From Dipylidium caninum (taxonomy: Eukaryota; Platyhelminthes; Cestoda; Cyclophyllidea; Dipylidiidae), in the NCBI GenBank assembly GCA_017562135.1, contig QEYB01001456.1, positions 124,001 to 188,000 of the forward strand: 64,000 bases of DNA. The letters run 5' to 3'. Numbering within the stretch: the stretch's first letter is position 1; each line of letters starts with the position of its first letter. Below are positions 21,601 through 32,240 of the stretch, piece after piece. A program made the translations under genes and the position numbers. The notes beneath the pieces are model-generated. The model was given only the letters and a program-made list of their open reading frames with translations, made no database searches and was not told where the DNA came from.

Positions 21601-24600
21601 ATCGTGGGAATTACGAAGTTGCGGCTTTAGACAAGAGCGGAGCAGAAATTTGTAGCGCTAAATTCAATCTCTCCGTCGATGGTAAGTCCTTGATGGCGTT
21701 CGCGGTGGCCTGACAAGCGCCTTGACCTTCCTGCATACGGAGATGTTAAGTGGTAAATGAACGACTATCCGAGTAGTTGCATGGACTTTTACGCTTTGAA
21801 TAAAAAGTACCATTAGGTTTAGTAGAACGCAAGTATTGTGCGTTTTTGTCAACGTCAACTGCACTGAATCCACTCGCGAAAACAATGGTTTGCTGGACTC
21901 CAGAGGTCATGACTTGGAACCAGTCTGTTCAAGTTGTTGCTCAAACCACCATTTTCTCGCGCTTTTGGCTTAATGACGCCTTAATCGCAGCAAATTCTTT
22001 TCTATCTCTCCTCATTCCCACTTGCCTGCCTACCTGTTTCGTGGCTTCTGTTGCATGGATGCACTGTGGCATGACTTTACTTTAGTTCGTGCACCTTGTC
22101 AAAATAAACACTGTAGTGGCGACAGTGAAAGTTGCGCCCAACAAATTCGATTAACCCCGATAACTAAGTCAAGGAATTCGGTGAATCCTTGGAGACAAAA
22201 CGCATCCTTAACCGACCTGCATGAAAATATCTTCCTTAGTCCTCAGTTAGGAATAGAAATAAGTCACTTAGTGAACCGAGACCTATGCCACTGTGGAGTC
22301 ATAAATCACTCCTCTCTCACCGTCAATTTCGACATGAATAGCGTAGTAACTACTGAGGATCGACATAATTACTGGTTGAATACTCCTGATCTCCATAAGT
22401 TGTCTCCAGTGGCTTCACCGCGGCCTCGCAACCACGGCTTCTATCACAGGGGCTGCTCCCAGTCTTTGCCTAATGTGTTTGGCTCCGACGTCACTCATCA
22501 GTCGACAATTACAGTGGAAAAGTATAGGCTATCCGACAATCCGTGGACTGCTGGAGGACATTCGGCGGGGTCATCAGTAGCACTCAGTAAGTGGGCGTCA
22601 GCCTCAATTCCGCCGCGCACGAAGTAGCGGCGTTTGTGGCCTCTGTGTCTCGCCTTCCCCTACCTCCTTCAACGCACTCCTGAAAAGTCGTCTCCCCCTC
22701 TGTCCACTTCCCCCTTAAGGCGTACTATGCGTGAAGGCATTCACGATGTGTCTCTATGTGGGTTCGAGTGGGTTTCATTTTGGAGCATGGCCCCCGCTTG
22801 ACTGGGTCCATGAGGCAATGTGGGAACGGTGTTGCGGCGCGTCCCGAAGCCTAGACCGATCATCGGCACAGGCGACCACTGGAGGCACGATGTAAATTTG
22901 CCCTAACTGCTCTGCCATACTTCCTCGAAGCTCTCCCTGCACATGGCACTTTTTGCAGCAGAAATGCCAGCCAGGCCTTTTCACAACTCCAATGGTCTTT
23001 TAAGTCGCATTTATGCCTAATTAAACTCCACCTGGAGAGTCCCATCAGTGCCGAAAAATATCTCCCTGGGCATTTGGGTAAGCGGCATTTAAGAGATATC
23101 AGTTGCGTGAGTTGATGAAGGGGACATACCCACTGTGGGCGCCGTCTCGTCCCCGTGACTGCGTGTAGCTGCGTCTTTTTGTGGTGCTATTATTAAGTGG
23201 CTGGTCTCACTTATAGTCGCCTGCACCTCTGAGACCCACTTTGTGGAATAAAATGGCATCCCATGACTGTCGATGTTCACAACACACCCCCTACAATGCG
23301 ACTTGTTTTGAATAAATTTATTGTTGCAGCTATAACGTGCAATAACCATGTCGAGATTCTGTTTAGTGCCTCTCCAACGCTTCCTGCAACCGAATTTTTT
23401 TCACAGGCTGTACTTTTGTAGAGGACTAACTCGCCGCCCCAGAAATTTGCTGCATCCATCCGTTAATGCCGAGGCACGTCTTCCTGGAGTGCTTCGGATT
23501 TCATCCCCTAAGTACCAATTATGGGGCACATTTCAGCGTTAGACATTTCATGATTTCCATGCAGTTTTTCTCATGGTTTTCCTTTCGCACTACCTCAGCT
23601 CCTCACTCACTTTTTACTTGTTTTAAGAATAATAGCGTCATTTGAGCATTGATGTTCTCCACTCTCCCTAAAAAGAGAATATGCATCGTGATGTGTTCCC
23701 CTCCCACCCAACCCCAGCCCTCCCCATCCTCTACTCGCCGAAAAGATGGCAAAACCCAAGAGTATTTAGACAGAATGAGAGTCATTCCTCTTGTTTGATA
23801 GTTGAATTACTAAACAAGTCGAAGTGGTTCGTCAAGGAGAGACAGACTGGAGGGCAAGAACGAAACCAAGTGGTATTGAGTCTGTGACAGCGGTTCCCTG
23901 CAGCCGCGAGGTCACTCTTGTCGAATTTTACTTTGCGTAGCGCCTCCTCTCTTGTCGCCTTGTGACAAATTGACTTGGTTTTTTCTTAATTCATTACCGT
24001 TAGCCATGGGACACTGCTGAAAGTAGGGGAATTGTACGACCACACTCTTTTGCACTCCTTCCGCACCTGCCTGTGACCCACGTTTCACCATTCTTCACTA
24101 CACTCCACGGTTCCTCTACACCAAATTACTGGAATTCTAATCCCATTGTTTACGTCTAACAGGCAGAAAGGACTCTGACGATGGCACATTTGGGTCATTT
24201 GTGCATGAACAAGTGTTTCTGGACAGTCCAAGGCTTCCTTCTGATGCTGCTGTCCACATTGGGGAGCGCCTTGAGGTGACCTGCTATGTCTCCGGCAACC
24301 CCCTTCCACAAGTCTTTTGGTTCAAAGATGGCAAACAAGTAAATGAGGGCGAACATAACACTGACTTCCAGGTATTCCAATCACGCTTGTTCGGAGCCCT
24401 CTTGTGATCCTTAATCGTTAACAATAGAGGTGGCGAACCTTAAATTTGTAAAAAGATAAAGTGTTTTCACTCCTAACCGAAGCTTAAATCCAATTGCTTT
24501 TGTTTTCCGGAAAAAGATTCTTTATAACAGAGAGCGCCAAAAATGTGTTGTGGTTGTTTGCCACAAGGCTGTCGAGGCGAGAACACAGATTTTGGACCAG

Positions 24601-27496
24601 ACATCAGTTTTTGTGATCTCTTTCCTCTCATCCACACGCAAACCAACTAACTCACGGCGGATAGAATCGGCTTATTGTCTTAATAAGATCGTAAGGCAGT
24701 ATAAATGACTTTTGGCTAATGTACCAAGCTGACTTGGCTGAGGAGCCAAAGCCTTTCTTGCCCCACTGACAATTGCTGAGAATTTTCAGACGATAGAATC
24801 TCTCCACAGACCACTGCAATAAACGAACTGTTGTCAAATTTTTAGCTCAAGAGTCGAGGAGATTGTCATCAGCTTATTATACCATCTGCTCAACCCCATC
24901 ATGCTGGCTTGTGGGAAGTGATTTGTCGAAGTACGGCTGGTCTCGTAATGAGTGGGTCACACATTCACGTCAAAACGCATGGCCGCCTCCACTCTGACTC
25001 CTTCAGCTCAGAGCGGCTGTCGCGGACGTCGTCGCTCGCGCCTCTTAAGAACCGTCGCGCCCGAAGTCTCTCCTCTTGCTCCGTCTCCTCGACATCTCGG
25101 AGACGCGTCCAATTGTGCATAGGCAGCCCCCGCATGGTTGAACGAGCCCCGCAATTCACCAGATTATTCTATGATCAAACAGCTGGTTGCGGAGATGATG
25201 TTCTCTTTGAATGCACGGTAACGGGACTGCCGAAACCTTCCGTAAGTCTCTTGCCCTTCAGGACACTTGACGGCAGCCGACGATTTTGTCTATAATTTTC
25301 ATGGTTATCATTGCCGTTTATTCTGCCATGTGTTCTGCACTTTGACATGCGCCTTTGGAAGTGTGGTTCCGGAGAAATTACTTATCGTATATTTTATTCC
25401 TGACAAGTGGATGAAATTGATGGGGACCGGCCCTGTGACTAAATTCTCTTGAAGATCATATAAGACAGGTGGAAAGGCCGTTGTGGGATGGTAAAGGTGC
25501 AAGGGAGTGATTATTCACGCAAATGAAAACGAAATCGGGAAGTTAACTGAGCGTGTAGCCACCTTCGTAGCATCCATTTCGTCTCTACTCAGAAGGCGAC
25601 ATCCATTTAAGTCTCTCTGTGGAGAACGCGGTGATGCGTAGGAAGAGGTGACACGCGTCAAAAATGCCTAACCTTGAAGAGTTGGGTGTCATTTAATGGG
25701 AGGTAGGTGTGGCTGCCGCAGGCGCTTGCGGTCCGCGCGCGTGGCCATAAAAATGTGCCCTGCGCCCTCAGCATCCCCACGCGGCCAAGGACTGACACGA
25801 CAGAGCTGTCACGAGTGGGCTTGCACTTGGCTCCGCGATCGGGCCACCGTCCCTCCCACTGGCCATGGGCTGGCATCCGCGGCACTTCCCACACCAACTT
25901 ATTGCCACGTTTCGATAAAGGATGGACAGAATTTCATGCTTCCGCATAATGGGCGGATGATGCGTTACTTTGACCACATTCTGCCCTCGGCTGGTGAGTT
26001 GAAGCCTTTGTGGAAAACCAAACCTTCACCGGGTATTTTCGACTTGCCATATTTTTCCGGGGAAGAGAAATTTTATTCTGGGGAAGAAAATTGTCTGTCA
26101 TCGAATGCGCAGTCTCTAACACAACTTTGCATAAGTCATACTTTCTCTGTGAGCAACCCCCATTATGGAGGCCTAGTTTGCCATTGGCCTGCTCGGTTTT
26201 GACGGGGAGAGTTGATGGTTGAAAAGCTTGGACAGCAAAGGAGTTTGTGACGGGCCAGTTGTGTGGTGAAATGCCTCAGAGGGCGCTGTAAACAGATCAA
26301 CCTTTCATTTGTCTGTTTAGACACATTTTAAACGTATCCCTATTTGCATCGTATTTAGGTGAAAGGCCTCGCGTATTTTGCTCCGTTCACTCAGACATTT
26401 TGAGGAATTTCCCAAGTCCGATAGGAGAGAGGCTGCCCCGTAGTTCTTGCTAGGCGAAATAACGCGAAAACCAGGTGCCGAATGGAAAAAAGCACCGAGA
26501 AATCAGCGGTGTTGCATTTATTTAGGTGAATGCCACAGGAAAACCAGTTAGTATTTGAAGCAACGCTCTTATCACAGGCCAGTAAGTGCGCTTTTGTGGA
26601 AGGAATGGTAATTTTACTGCCACCGTTTTCACTCCCATCTGTTGCGCCTTACTCGTTCCGGGATTGGGGATTGGGAGCTTAACCCTCCATGTGAAAAATG
26701 AATTGGAATCCTAGGGGCGGCATGACAATCAATTTCACCACGGCGTATGGAAGCAAAACCTTAAAATGCCCCGTAATTAAGCGCGTACTTTTGTTACGTT
26801 TATGTCAATTCATCTCTGGTATATTTTCAGGTGAGGCTACTTTTTCTGTCCTTAAGGTTCGTTGGCAGTACAATGGCAAGGAGCTTCAACAGGGCGGCAT
26901 TTCATTCGCCGCTATTTCAAATTTCGGCGACGTCTATAGGCTCGCTTTGAAGGCCGTCAACCCATCCCCTCTCTGGACGATATACAATGGTTGCTGAGAA
27001 TTCCGTGGGGGTGGCCGTTTGCTCTAGTATGCTGACCGTCCGAGGGTACGAATTGACAGTCTCTGCCCTCCTCCCATTTAATCACTAGTATTTAGCAGTT
27101 TGCTTGGGCCACGCGCCATTCGGGCAGATAGGGGAGTCGAGGAAGGAGCATTCCTGCTTCGCAATATAAGTGTCGTCCCTTCTTCCCCTAACGGACGATT
27201 TTGATAGTTAGTCGTGATTTGAGCCGACAACAGTTCTTGCTGATCCCATAGTCTGAAAACCCTGTGTTGTGCAAACCACGTTACTAGGATTTCTGCATTC
27301 CAGGCCTCCAGCGAAGGCGCGTGGGGTGAACCAGGGACAGCCAGGTCCGACTGAGATCCGTGCGTCGGAGGGCTCACCGTTCACCATCCACGTTTCACCC
27401 AGGCAGGAGTCGCCGGTGCTAGGATACGAACCGTCGAAACCGGGCCATCCAAGTAAAAGAATAGTAATCAACACCAGGACTCAAACGTCGAGATGA
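14952..27496 (+). CDS. Multi-Ig (I-set) muscle-type protein, likely continuation of the spectrin-repeat gene
   Basis: Successive exons each encode an Ig domain or half of one. The B-strand Cys, C-strand Trp and F-strand D.G.Y.C motifs are visible in most. Exons: 14952-15251, 15318-15623, about 16735-17151, 17637-17966, 18309-18469 plus 18655-18785, a long exon ending 21681, 24163-24371 plus 24873-25241, a poor exon near 25919-25994, 26831-27045 and the terminal exon 27304-27496. Many junctions are phase 1 after a Ser-Ser-Gly, the usual Ig exon symmetry. The family (titin, twitchin, obscurin/UNC-89, palladin) builds sarcomeres or dense bodies. No kinase, FN3 or RhoGEF domain was found, so none of those names is assigned. 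No signal peptide is evident, which favours an intracellular protein. The gene ends at TGA 27494-27496. Confidence 0.7.
16735..17151 (+). CDS. Ig domain 3 exon with a GC splice donor
   Basis: After a Pro/Ser linker (RPISRASSRTGTPLVDEESS) the exon reads SPLSLKCPLPSAAF, VRMQWFRDGTQLYDSG and DRIRPVDAGRYSCRVRIGDE, a complete I-set Ig. It ends QSSG and the next bases are GCAAGT. Splicing there gives the same phase-1 Ser-Ser-Gly junction as the two preceding exons. Without it the frame soon reaches a stop (APSPIATVL*). The start at 16735 is chosen for phase and is not certain. Confidence 0.7.
17637..18785 (+). CDS. Ig domains 4 and 5 exons
   Basis: Exon 17637-17966 reads GVKVYLGEPALLRCRVEPWV, TTVNWYHFETAL and LQIEKTSRRFGGLYKCEAKN, then KLGVCATSCRLLID, a full Ig. 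Exon 18309-18469 starts LPVPPTILGPIQSLSDPSGG and continues LPQPVVTWFKNGQPIEGG. Its second half is in exon 18655-18785, reading LLRIVNPDTEDNAKYSVAIK then NVAGSAESSSTFPL. Domain 5 is therefore split by an intron between strands C and E, and its F-strand Cys is a Ser (KYSVAI). Confidence 0.75.
18786..21101 (+). other. Intron of the Ig gene, no coding exon recognised
   Basis: Several open frames occur, including a GC-rich one on the minus strand at 20152-20577, but none has a domain, a matching phase or good splice sites. A short GCAG-type repeat (ggcaggcaggcaag) sits near 19277. Confidence 0.4.
21102..21681 (+). CDS. Ig domain 6 exon
   Basis: The supported part reads FFFLQPQSISANVGETIVFS, CVIRPPPDAPKVHSVSWRRQ and LRIADVAEDDRGNYEVAALD, then KSGAEICSAKFNLSVDG before a GTAAGT donor (exon end 21681). 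The strand pattern is I-set, with F-strand Cys replaced (NYEVAA). Upstream of the domain the same frame stays open to 21102 as a charged linker. The true 5' edge of the exon was not found. Confidence 0.65.
24163..25241 (+). CDS. Ig domain 7 (split) and first half of Ig domain 8
   Basis: Exon 24163-24371 reads AVHIGERLEVTCYVSGNPLP then QVFWFKDGKQVNEGEHNTDF and stops at a GTATTC donor. Exon 24873-25241 resumes LIIPSAQPHHAGLWEVICRS then TAGLVMSGSHIHV, the F and G strands. It continues through a Ser/Arg-rich linker (RRARSLSSCSVSSTSRRR) and begins the next Ig with RAPQFTRLFYDQTAGCGDDV then LFECTVTGLPKPS. A short segment between strands C and E may be missing. The second half of domain 8 may include about 25919-25994 (DGQNFMLPHNGRMM), but no good acceptor was seen. 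Confidence 0.7.
26831..27496 (+). CDS. Last Ig domain and C-terminal exon
   Basis: Exon 26831-27045 reads VLKVRWQYNGKELQQGGISF and GDVYRLALKAVNPS. After removal of one C in the CCCC run it continues SGRYTMVAENSVGVAVCSSM then LTVRG. The donor at 27046 is GTACGA, phase 2. The final exon (27304-27496, acceptor TTCCAG) joins in phase and reads PPAKARGVNQGQPGPTEIRA through PSKPGHPSKRIVINTRTQTS to TGA. The tail is Pro/Gly/Arg-rich and looks disordered. Confidence 0.65.
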
Positions 27497-30251
27497 CCTC
27501 CCTTCTATGAAGGGACGTTTGGTGTACCTTCTAGAGAATCGCTGATCACTCGCGTAAACCCAAGCATTCACAACTTTTGTCTCCCTTTTAAGGCTGTGAG
27601 AAATTAATAGAACTAGCTTTTGTCTTTGGGTAATTTTTCTTGAGACCATCGGTCTTGACCTTTAAAGTCATAAAATTATTTCCCTGACCGATTTTGATTT
27701 GAGGTCAGTGGGGCCTTTGCGCAGTTCGAATCTCTTTATAGTTTGAGGTTAAGAGCTTAAGTAAGCTTTCCGCAAATTCGCTCGCAAAATAAGCAACTCT
27801 TGATCAAACGAAGGCAAAGTATTTTAAATTCCATTTAAGGTCGGTCTGTAGTCGCTTCACGTGCATGACTTCACCTTATACGGGGACGCAGCTCACAAAT
27901 ACTCGGCTACGACAGCGGTGCCTTCTTCCTTTCATGTTATTTTCCTTGCTTTGCAATTACCGACTCATGGTCATCGTCTTTGAACATTTGTTCACCTGAC
28001 TTTGTCACTAAGATTGTTCCTCTGAACCCCTCCGTTCAACCGCCAAGCATCGTCGAGTCTGCGCGGAAGCTGTGAATGCGTTTGACCTTATTCATCACTC
28101 CAGTGAAGACCACTTTCGAACCACCTACTTGCACGACTAAGATGCGTCGTCATCCATGATTTTCTCAAATGGGCAAGTCATGAACAGTCGCTCTGGCCCC
28201 GAACTCCTCGACGTCACGATTCGGTTAGATAGGGAATGCGCATATCTTGCAACTTGCACTTCAAAAAGTTGTTCTCCATGTCCATCCCAATTTATCTACC
28301 CACAAAAACAGTGAATCCAAAAGATCCAGAGAATTACTATGATGTCTACAGGTGGCATAGTGAATGGGAGTTGATGTCAAAAGTAGAGTAGATTTGATTT
28401 GTGGAAGGTGGAATTTTGTGTGATTACGCGCTGACCGACCGTAAACTACTGCGCTCGGGTGCGGGGGGTCGTAGGCGGTGGCGAATAGGGCAAAAGGGAT
28501 CAGGAAGACCAAGTATACCCGCACTTTCGGGTGATGGACAGCATGTTCAAGGCACCCGATAAATTGTGGATATTCCGTCCTCCAAAACACTTTACGGCAG
28601 GACATTTGGATGCCACAAAAAGGAAAGTGGTTTGCAACGAACAGGCTTATTGGTTCATCCGAGACAGACGAGGAGGAGGCGGCCTTCTCGATGTGTGCCA
28701 ATAACCAGGAGAATCAGGAGGGGCAGGAGGCAGTCGAGGCTACTAACTCCTTTACCTTTTAGAGCTGCTCCTTATTGTTACATAAACTGAAACGCAGGCG
28801 TGAAACTTTCGCGACATACAGTAATTGTGACACAACGCAAGTGAAATGTGGGATAAGAAGAAATGAGTTCGCCGAAAGCAGTCCTATCAGAGGGAGGGCG
28901 GATTATGCCAGGCTCACCCATCCGACGTGACAATGCGGACTCATTCCTCCTGTCGGCTCGGCTCGCCGCGCGTCCCGGCGAGAGGTGGCACAGAATTGGT
29001 CCTGATTGTAGGCTCGTGTCGCATTCTTTTGCTGCCGAGTTTAGCTGAACTTTGCGTATGGAGCAGAAGGCTGAGCCAAGTTAACGCGTAATGGCTACTT
29101 ACTTCCTCAATATCCTTTTATGTTGTGAACTCTTCACCTTCCGGCACTTGTGGCAAACGTGCAATCATAGCGCTAAGTGTGACGAGGGGCGAGCAGATAT
29201 CATTCACTAAGAAGGCATACTTCAGGGGCGTAGGACGGTTATAATTCCGAGGTACTCACGAATTGGGTGAAACGAGCTCATGTATGCCGGCAGCACCTTG
29301 GTGCCACGCTGTTAAGATCGTTTCTGGAATCAAAATATCTCCACAGCACGTACGAACAGCTGCCTCCGACCTTCGTGTTAGGCATTTTACGGACGACTTC
29401 TGTGTAGCGTTATTTTTGTAGTAGATAACTACTTCTTCCGCCAAATAGGAGGAATTGTGAGACGAGCCTGCATTCACTCTCCGTAATTCTAATTGCTTTC
29501 ATAACCTCCCACTTAGTTTGACCCATTTTGAGACTTCATTTAGTACATTGCTTTTGGCGATTTGACGTGCCTTTGATAGGATCGAGGGACAATTGTGTGA
29601 CAATATCATGCATACTTTATAATACAGTCCATCCCAGTCGTTGAATACAAAGAAAAAAAATAAAATCTTGAGTAAACCGTAGGGAATTAAGAGATAGTCA
29701 ATGAGTCCACTCACATCATTGCAGTGTCTACCTGCTGGTAGGTGAGATTAACTGCGTACATGAAAGCCTCACGGGGATTAGTATACGCCGACTCTTCTAC
29801 AATCACAACTTCAAACTACTAAGTGGAAAGTAGAGATCGCATCACTGCCGAAAGCGTGAATCCATTGCCCGAACGGAACGCGCGTGGAATTAGCTTTTCT
29901 GTGGGGTGCACATATTATCCGAGACTGCATGAATGGCGCAGTCTTATTATTTGTTAAGGGCACATTTGTCCTCGGCGTCCTCTTTTATCCCTAGTGATGT
30001 GACGCTATTCGAACCACCTATGCAGGACATAAGGAAGGGTGGTGAAAGTGCACAACTTCGGGGCCATTCTTGAAATTTATCGCAATTCCGCGTAAATAAT
30101 TTTTACTTATAATTAAGGTGGAATGCAAAACATCCTCGCTTATTATTCGCTACCCAATCGCCTCCCCGATCGTTTTCCGCCAATTAAAAATGGCTTGGTG
30201 CGATTGGTTAGGTAACTCCAGAAATATCTTGAATCAATCTTGTCTGTGCAG
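27497..30251. other. Intergenic or intronic sequence, nothing recognised
   Basis: This stretch follows the end of the Ig gene. Open frames here (for example 28261-28701 on the minus strand) lack domains, splice logic or family resemblance. A purine-rich tract (gaggaggaggcgg and aggaggggcaggaggcag) lies at 28670-28735. Confidence 0.4.
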
Positions 30252-30282
30252 TTTTCCCATATGGGTGTGTTTAAGGCGATAA

Positions 30283-30574
30283 CTCTGTTATGTGGATTTT
30301 ATTAGCTTCCCTGATGCAGCATCCAAAAAAAAATCGGGAATGTTAAAGACATCTCCCTCTCGGGTGTCCACGCCCGCCCCTCACCAATTTGCAGCCAACG
30401 CCACTGCCGCAGCCCTTTCTACAGTAGGACTGTCTGATGAAGGACTAAGCCTTACTCCCTCAGATTACAATATTTTCGTAATTTCACTCTCTATGATCCA
30501 AAACGAAGTGAGTCACGACTGCCGGCGTGTTGCCACTCTCATTCTCTCCGGATTTCTAGTTGTAGGAATCCTAT
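30283..30574 (+). CDS. Orphan exon-like segment ending in a hydrophobic stretch
   Basis: An open frame reads SRVSTPAPHQFAANATAAAL then TPSDYNIFVISLSMIQNEVS and RRVATLILSGFLVVGIL. It ends at a strong GTAAGT donor (30575), phase 1. A good acceptor (TGTCTGTGCAG) lies at 30251, but the frame from it is closed unless the run of nine A near 30325 is miscounted. The end of the segment could be the start of a membrane helix. I do not recognise the protein, and it may be a 5' exon of a membrane protein gene. Confidence 0.3.
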
Positions 30575-30890
30575 GTAAGTATTTTTTATCACATTACCTA
30601 AAACCGTTGAAAATAAACACTTCGAGGCACTTTCATATGAAGGAAGCTTGTCTGTATCCTATGTAAGATGTTAGTCAAAATGAAGGAAATAAATAAGACC
30701 AAGTTGTTTAGGAGGGTCTTTGGATCACTTCTTCAAAGTCTTCATATTTCCCCATTACTTTTTCTGAGGCTTTCTTTTCGTTTTATGATTGCAATTGCAG
30801 CACTTCTTTGGCGCATGGTTACCCTTCCTCTAGAATAAGCCTAGGCTCCGTTGAGAGATAGATGGTCGCACGAACACCCCTGGCCGACGA

Positions 30891-31021
30891 TAATTGCATA
30901 AATCTTCAGATGATAACCGGTGGCGCAGGGAATACATATGTTGGAGGCAAAGACGTCGCCTCCATGCTGAGCAGACTCGTTGCAGGCGCATCGCTAAAGC
31001 CAAAACTTGAAGGCGTCATGG
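30891..31021 (+). CDS. Second orphan exon-like segment
   Basis: The frame reads ADDNCINLQMITGGAGNTYV then GGKDVASMLSRLVAGASLKP and KLEGVM. It has coding-like composition and a possible CTTCAG acceptor at 30909 but no strong donor. It might belong with the segment at 30283-30574. Function is unknown. Confidence 0.2.
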
Positions 31022-32039
31022 TCCAATGCGTCACTGAGGATTTTCCCCATTATCTTAACCTAAAGATGCACATTTCTTGGACATTTCTCTGGTTAACCTG
31101 CCTTAGGACCGTTCTTTTCATCAAAAAGCACAAACATTTGACGCATAGGCGTCTCCTTCAGCCCAGCGATCATGAAAGTACCCCATCAGGACTTGTGCTT
31201 AGCTCCTAACTCTCCTCTTGGTGCTGAAGACTGCCTAATCGCATAATCATTGAGTGCGTTCCTCAACGGAATGAGCACCATCCATGGTAGTCTCTGGATC
31301 GGCTTCACCTACCTAAATATTTGTAATTACGGCCGCACATGACGAAACACGGCCCCTAGAAAAGCGTCCCTATTAAGTCGTTAATCCTTCACCGAGAGTG
31401 CAGTTAGGGAAGAGACGACAGTCTCTGCCATTCGTAAGGTGGCATCCACCTCTGCCTCCGTGGTGTTTGTGGGGCATTGCGCCTGTAGCAGTTAACCTTG
31501 AACCATGTTTACGGGCCCGTTGTTTCCCATGTACTCAGGTGCATCTTGACGCTGGGGATATTTATTTTGGTACCCAAGGTTGCTAGTCGCGTTAGTCACA
31601 AGCACTTATGATGAAAGGCCTTCTCACTGCTTTAGAGCACCTGATTATATGGGGCTCCTGACTTCTCGATGAGCAGGATGCTGTGAACTCAGTTTAACAT
31701 CACAGGAGTTGTCCTGCATTGAACTGATCTTATTATCTCTCTCATGGCAAAATGACGAAGTACGGTGTTGTTCGGTTGAATACCCGAGGGTTGTATGATT
31801 TCAATATCTAGTAGTGGGGTCTACAATCCAAGACAATATTTCTTCAGTGTCGCTAGACTCCACTTAGGGACTACTCATTGCCAATTTAGGAAAGACGCAG
31901 GAAATTCGTAGCGGTTTCATGAATCGCACTGTGATGTTCTGGACGCTTTTGGATAGTATCACTTTAAAAGGTGATATTACGTGATTGGAAAAAGTGGGGC
32001 AAAGAGGCATCTTAAAAGGCATAAGTGGACCTGTGTTAA

Positions 32040-32240
32040 GGCCAATACATGCATGCAGCATCCGCTCTCGCCCCGAGTTCGTGGCGAGAAATACGGAGGG
32101 ACCAGACGACCATGTCGTCGGCATAGGTGCACTATTGTAGAGGCAGACGGGCCGCTTGCCTCGAGACAAAGGTCCAAGTTGCATCCGCCTAATAAGGGCA
32201 CCAGGAGGAGGATCTGTTTCAACGAGCTAACCACCTCCTG
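32040..32240 (-). mobile_element. Degraded reverse-transcriptase remnant (YADD motif)
   Basis: On the minus strand, positions 32125-32099 read TYADDMVVWS followed by LRISRHELGARAD. Y/F-x-D-D-hydrophobic is the catalytic core of reverse transcriptases, and YADDMVVW resembles non-LTR retroposons. In-frame stops occur just upstream (TAG) and downstream, so the copy is dead. No other RT blocks could be assembled, so this rests on one motif. Confidence 0.3.
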
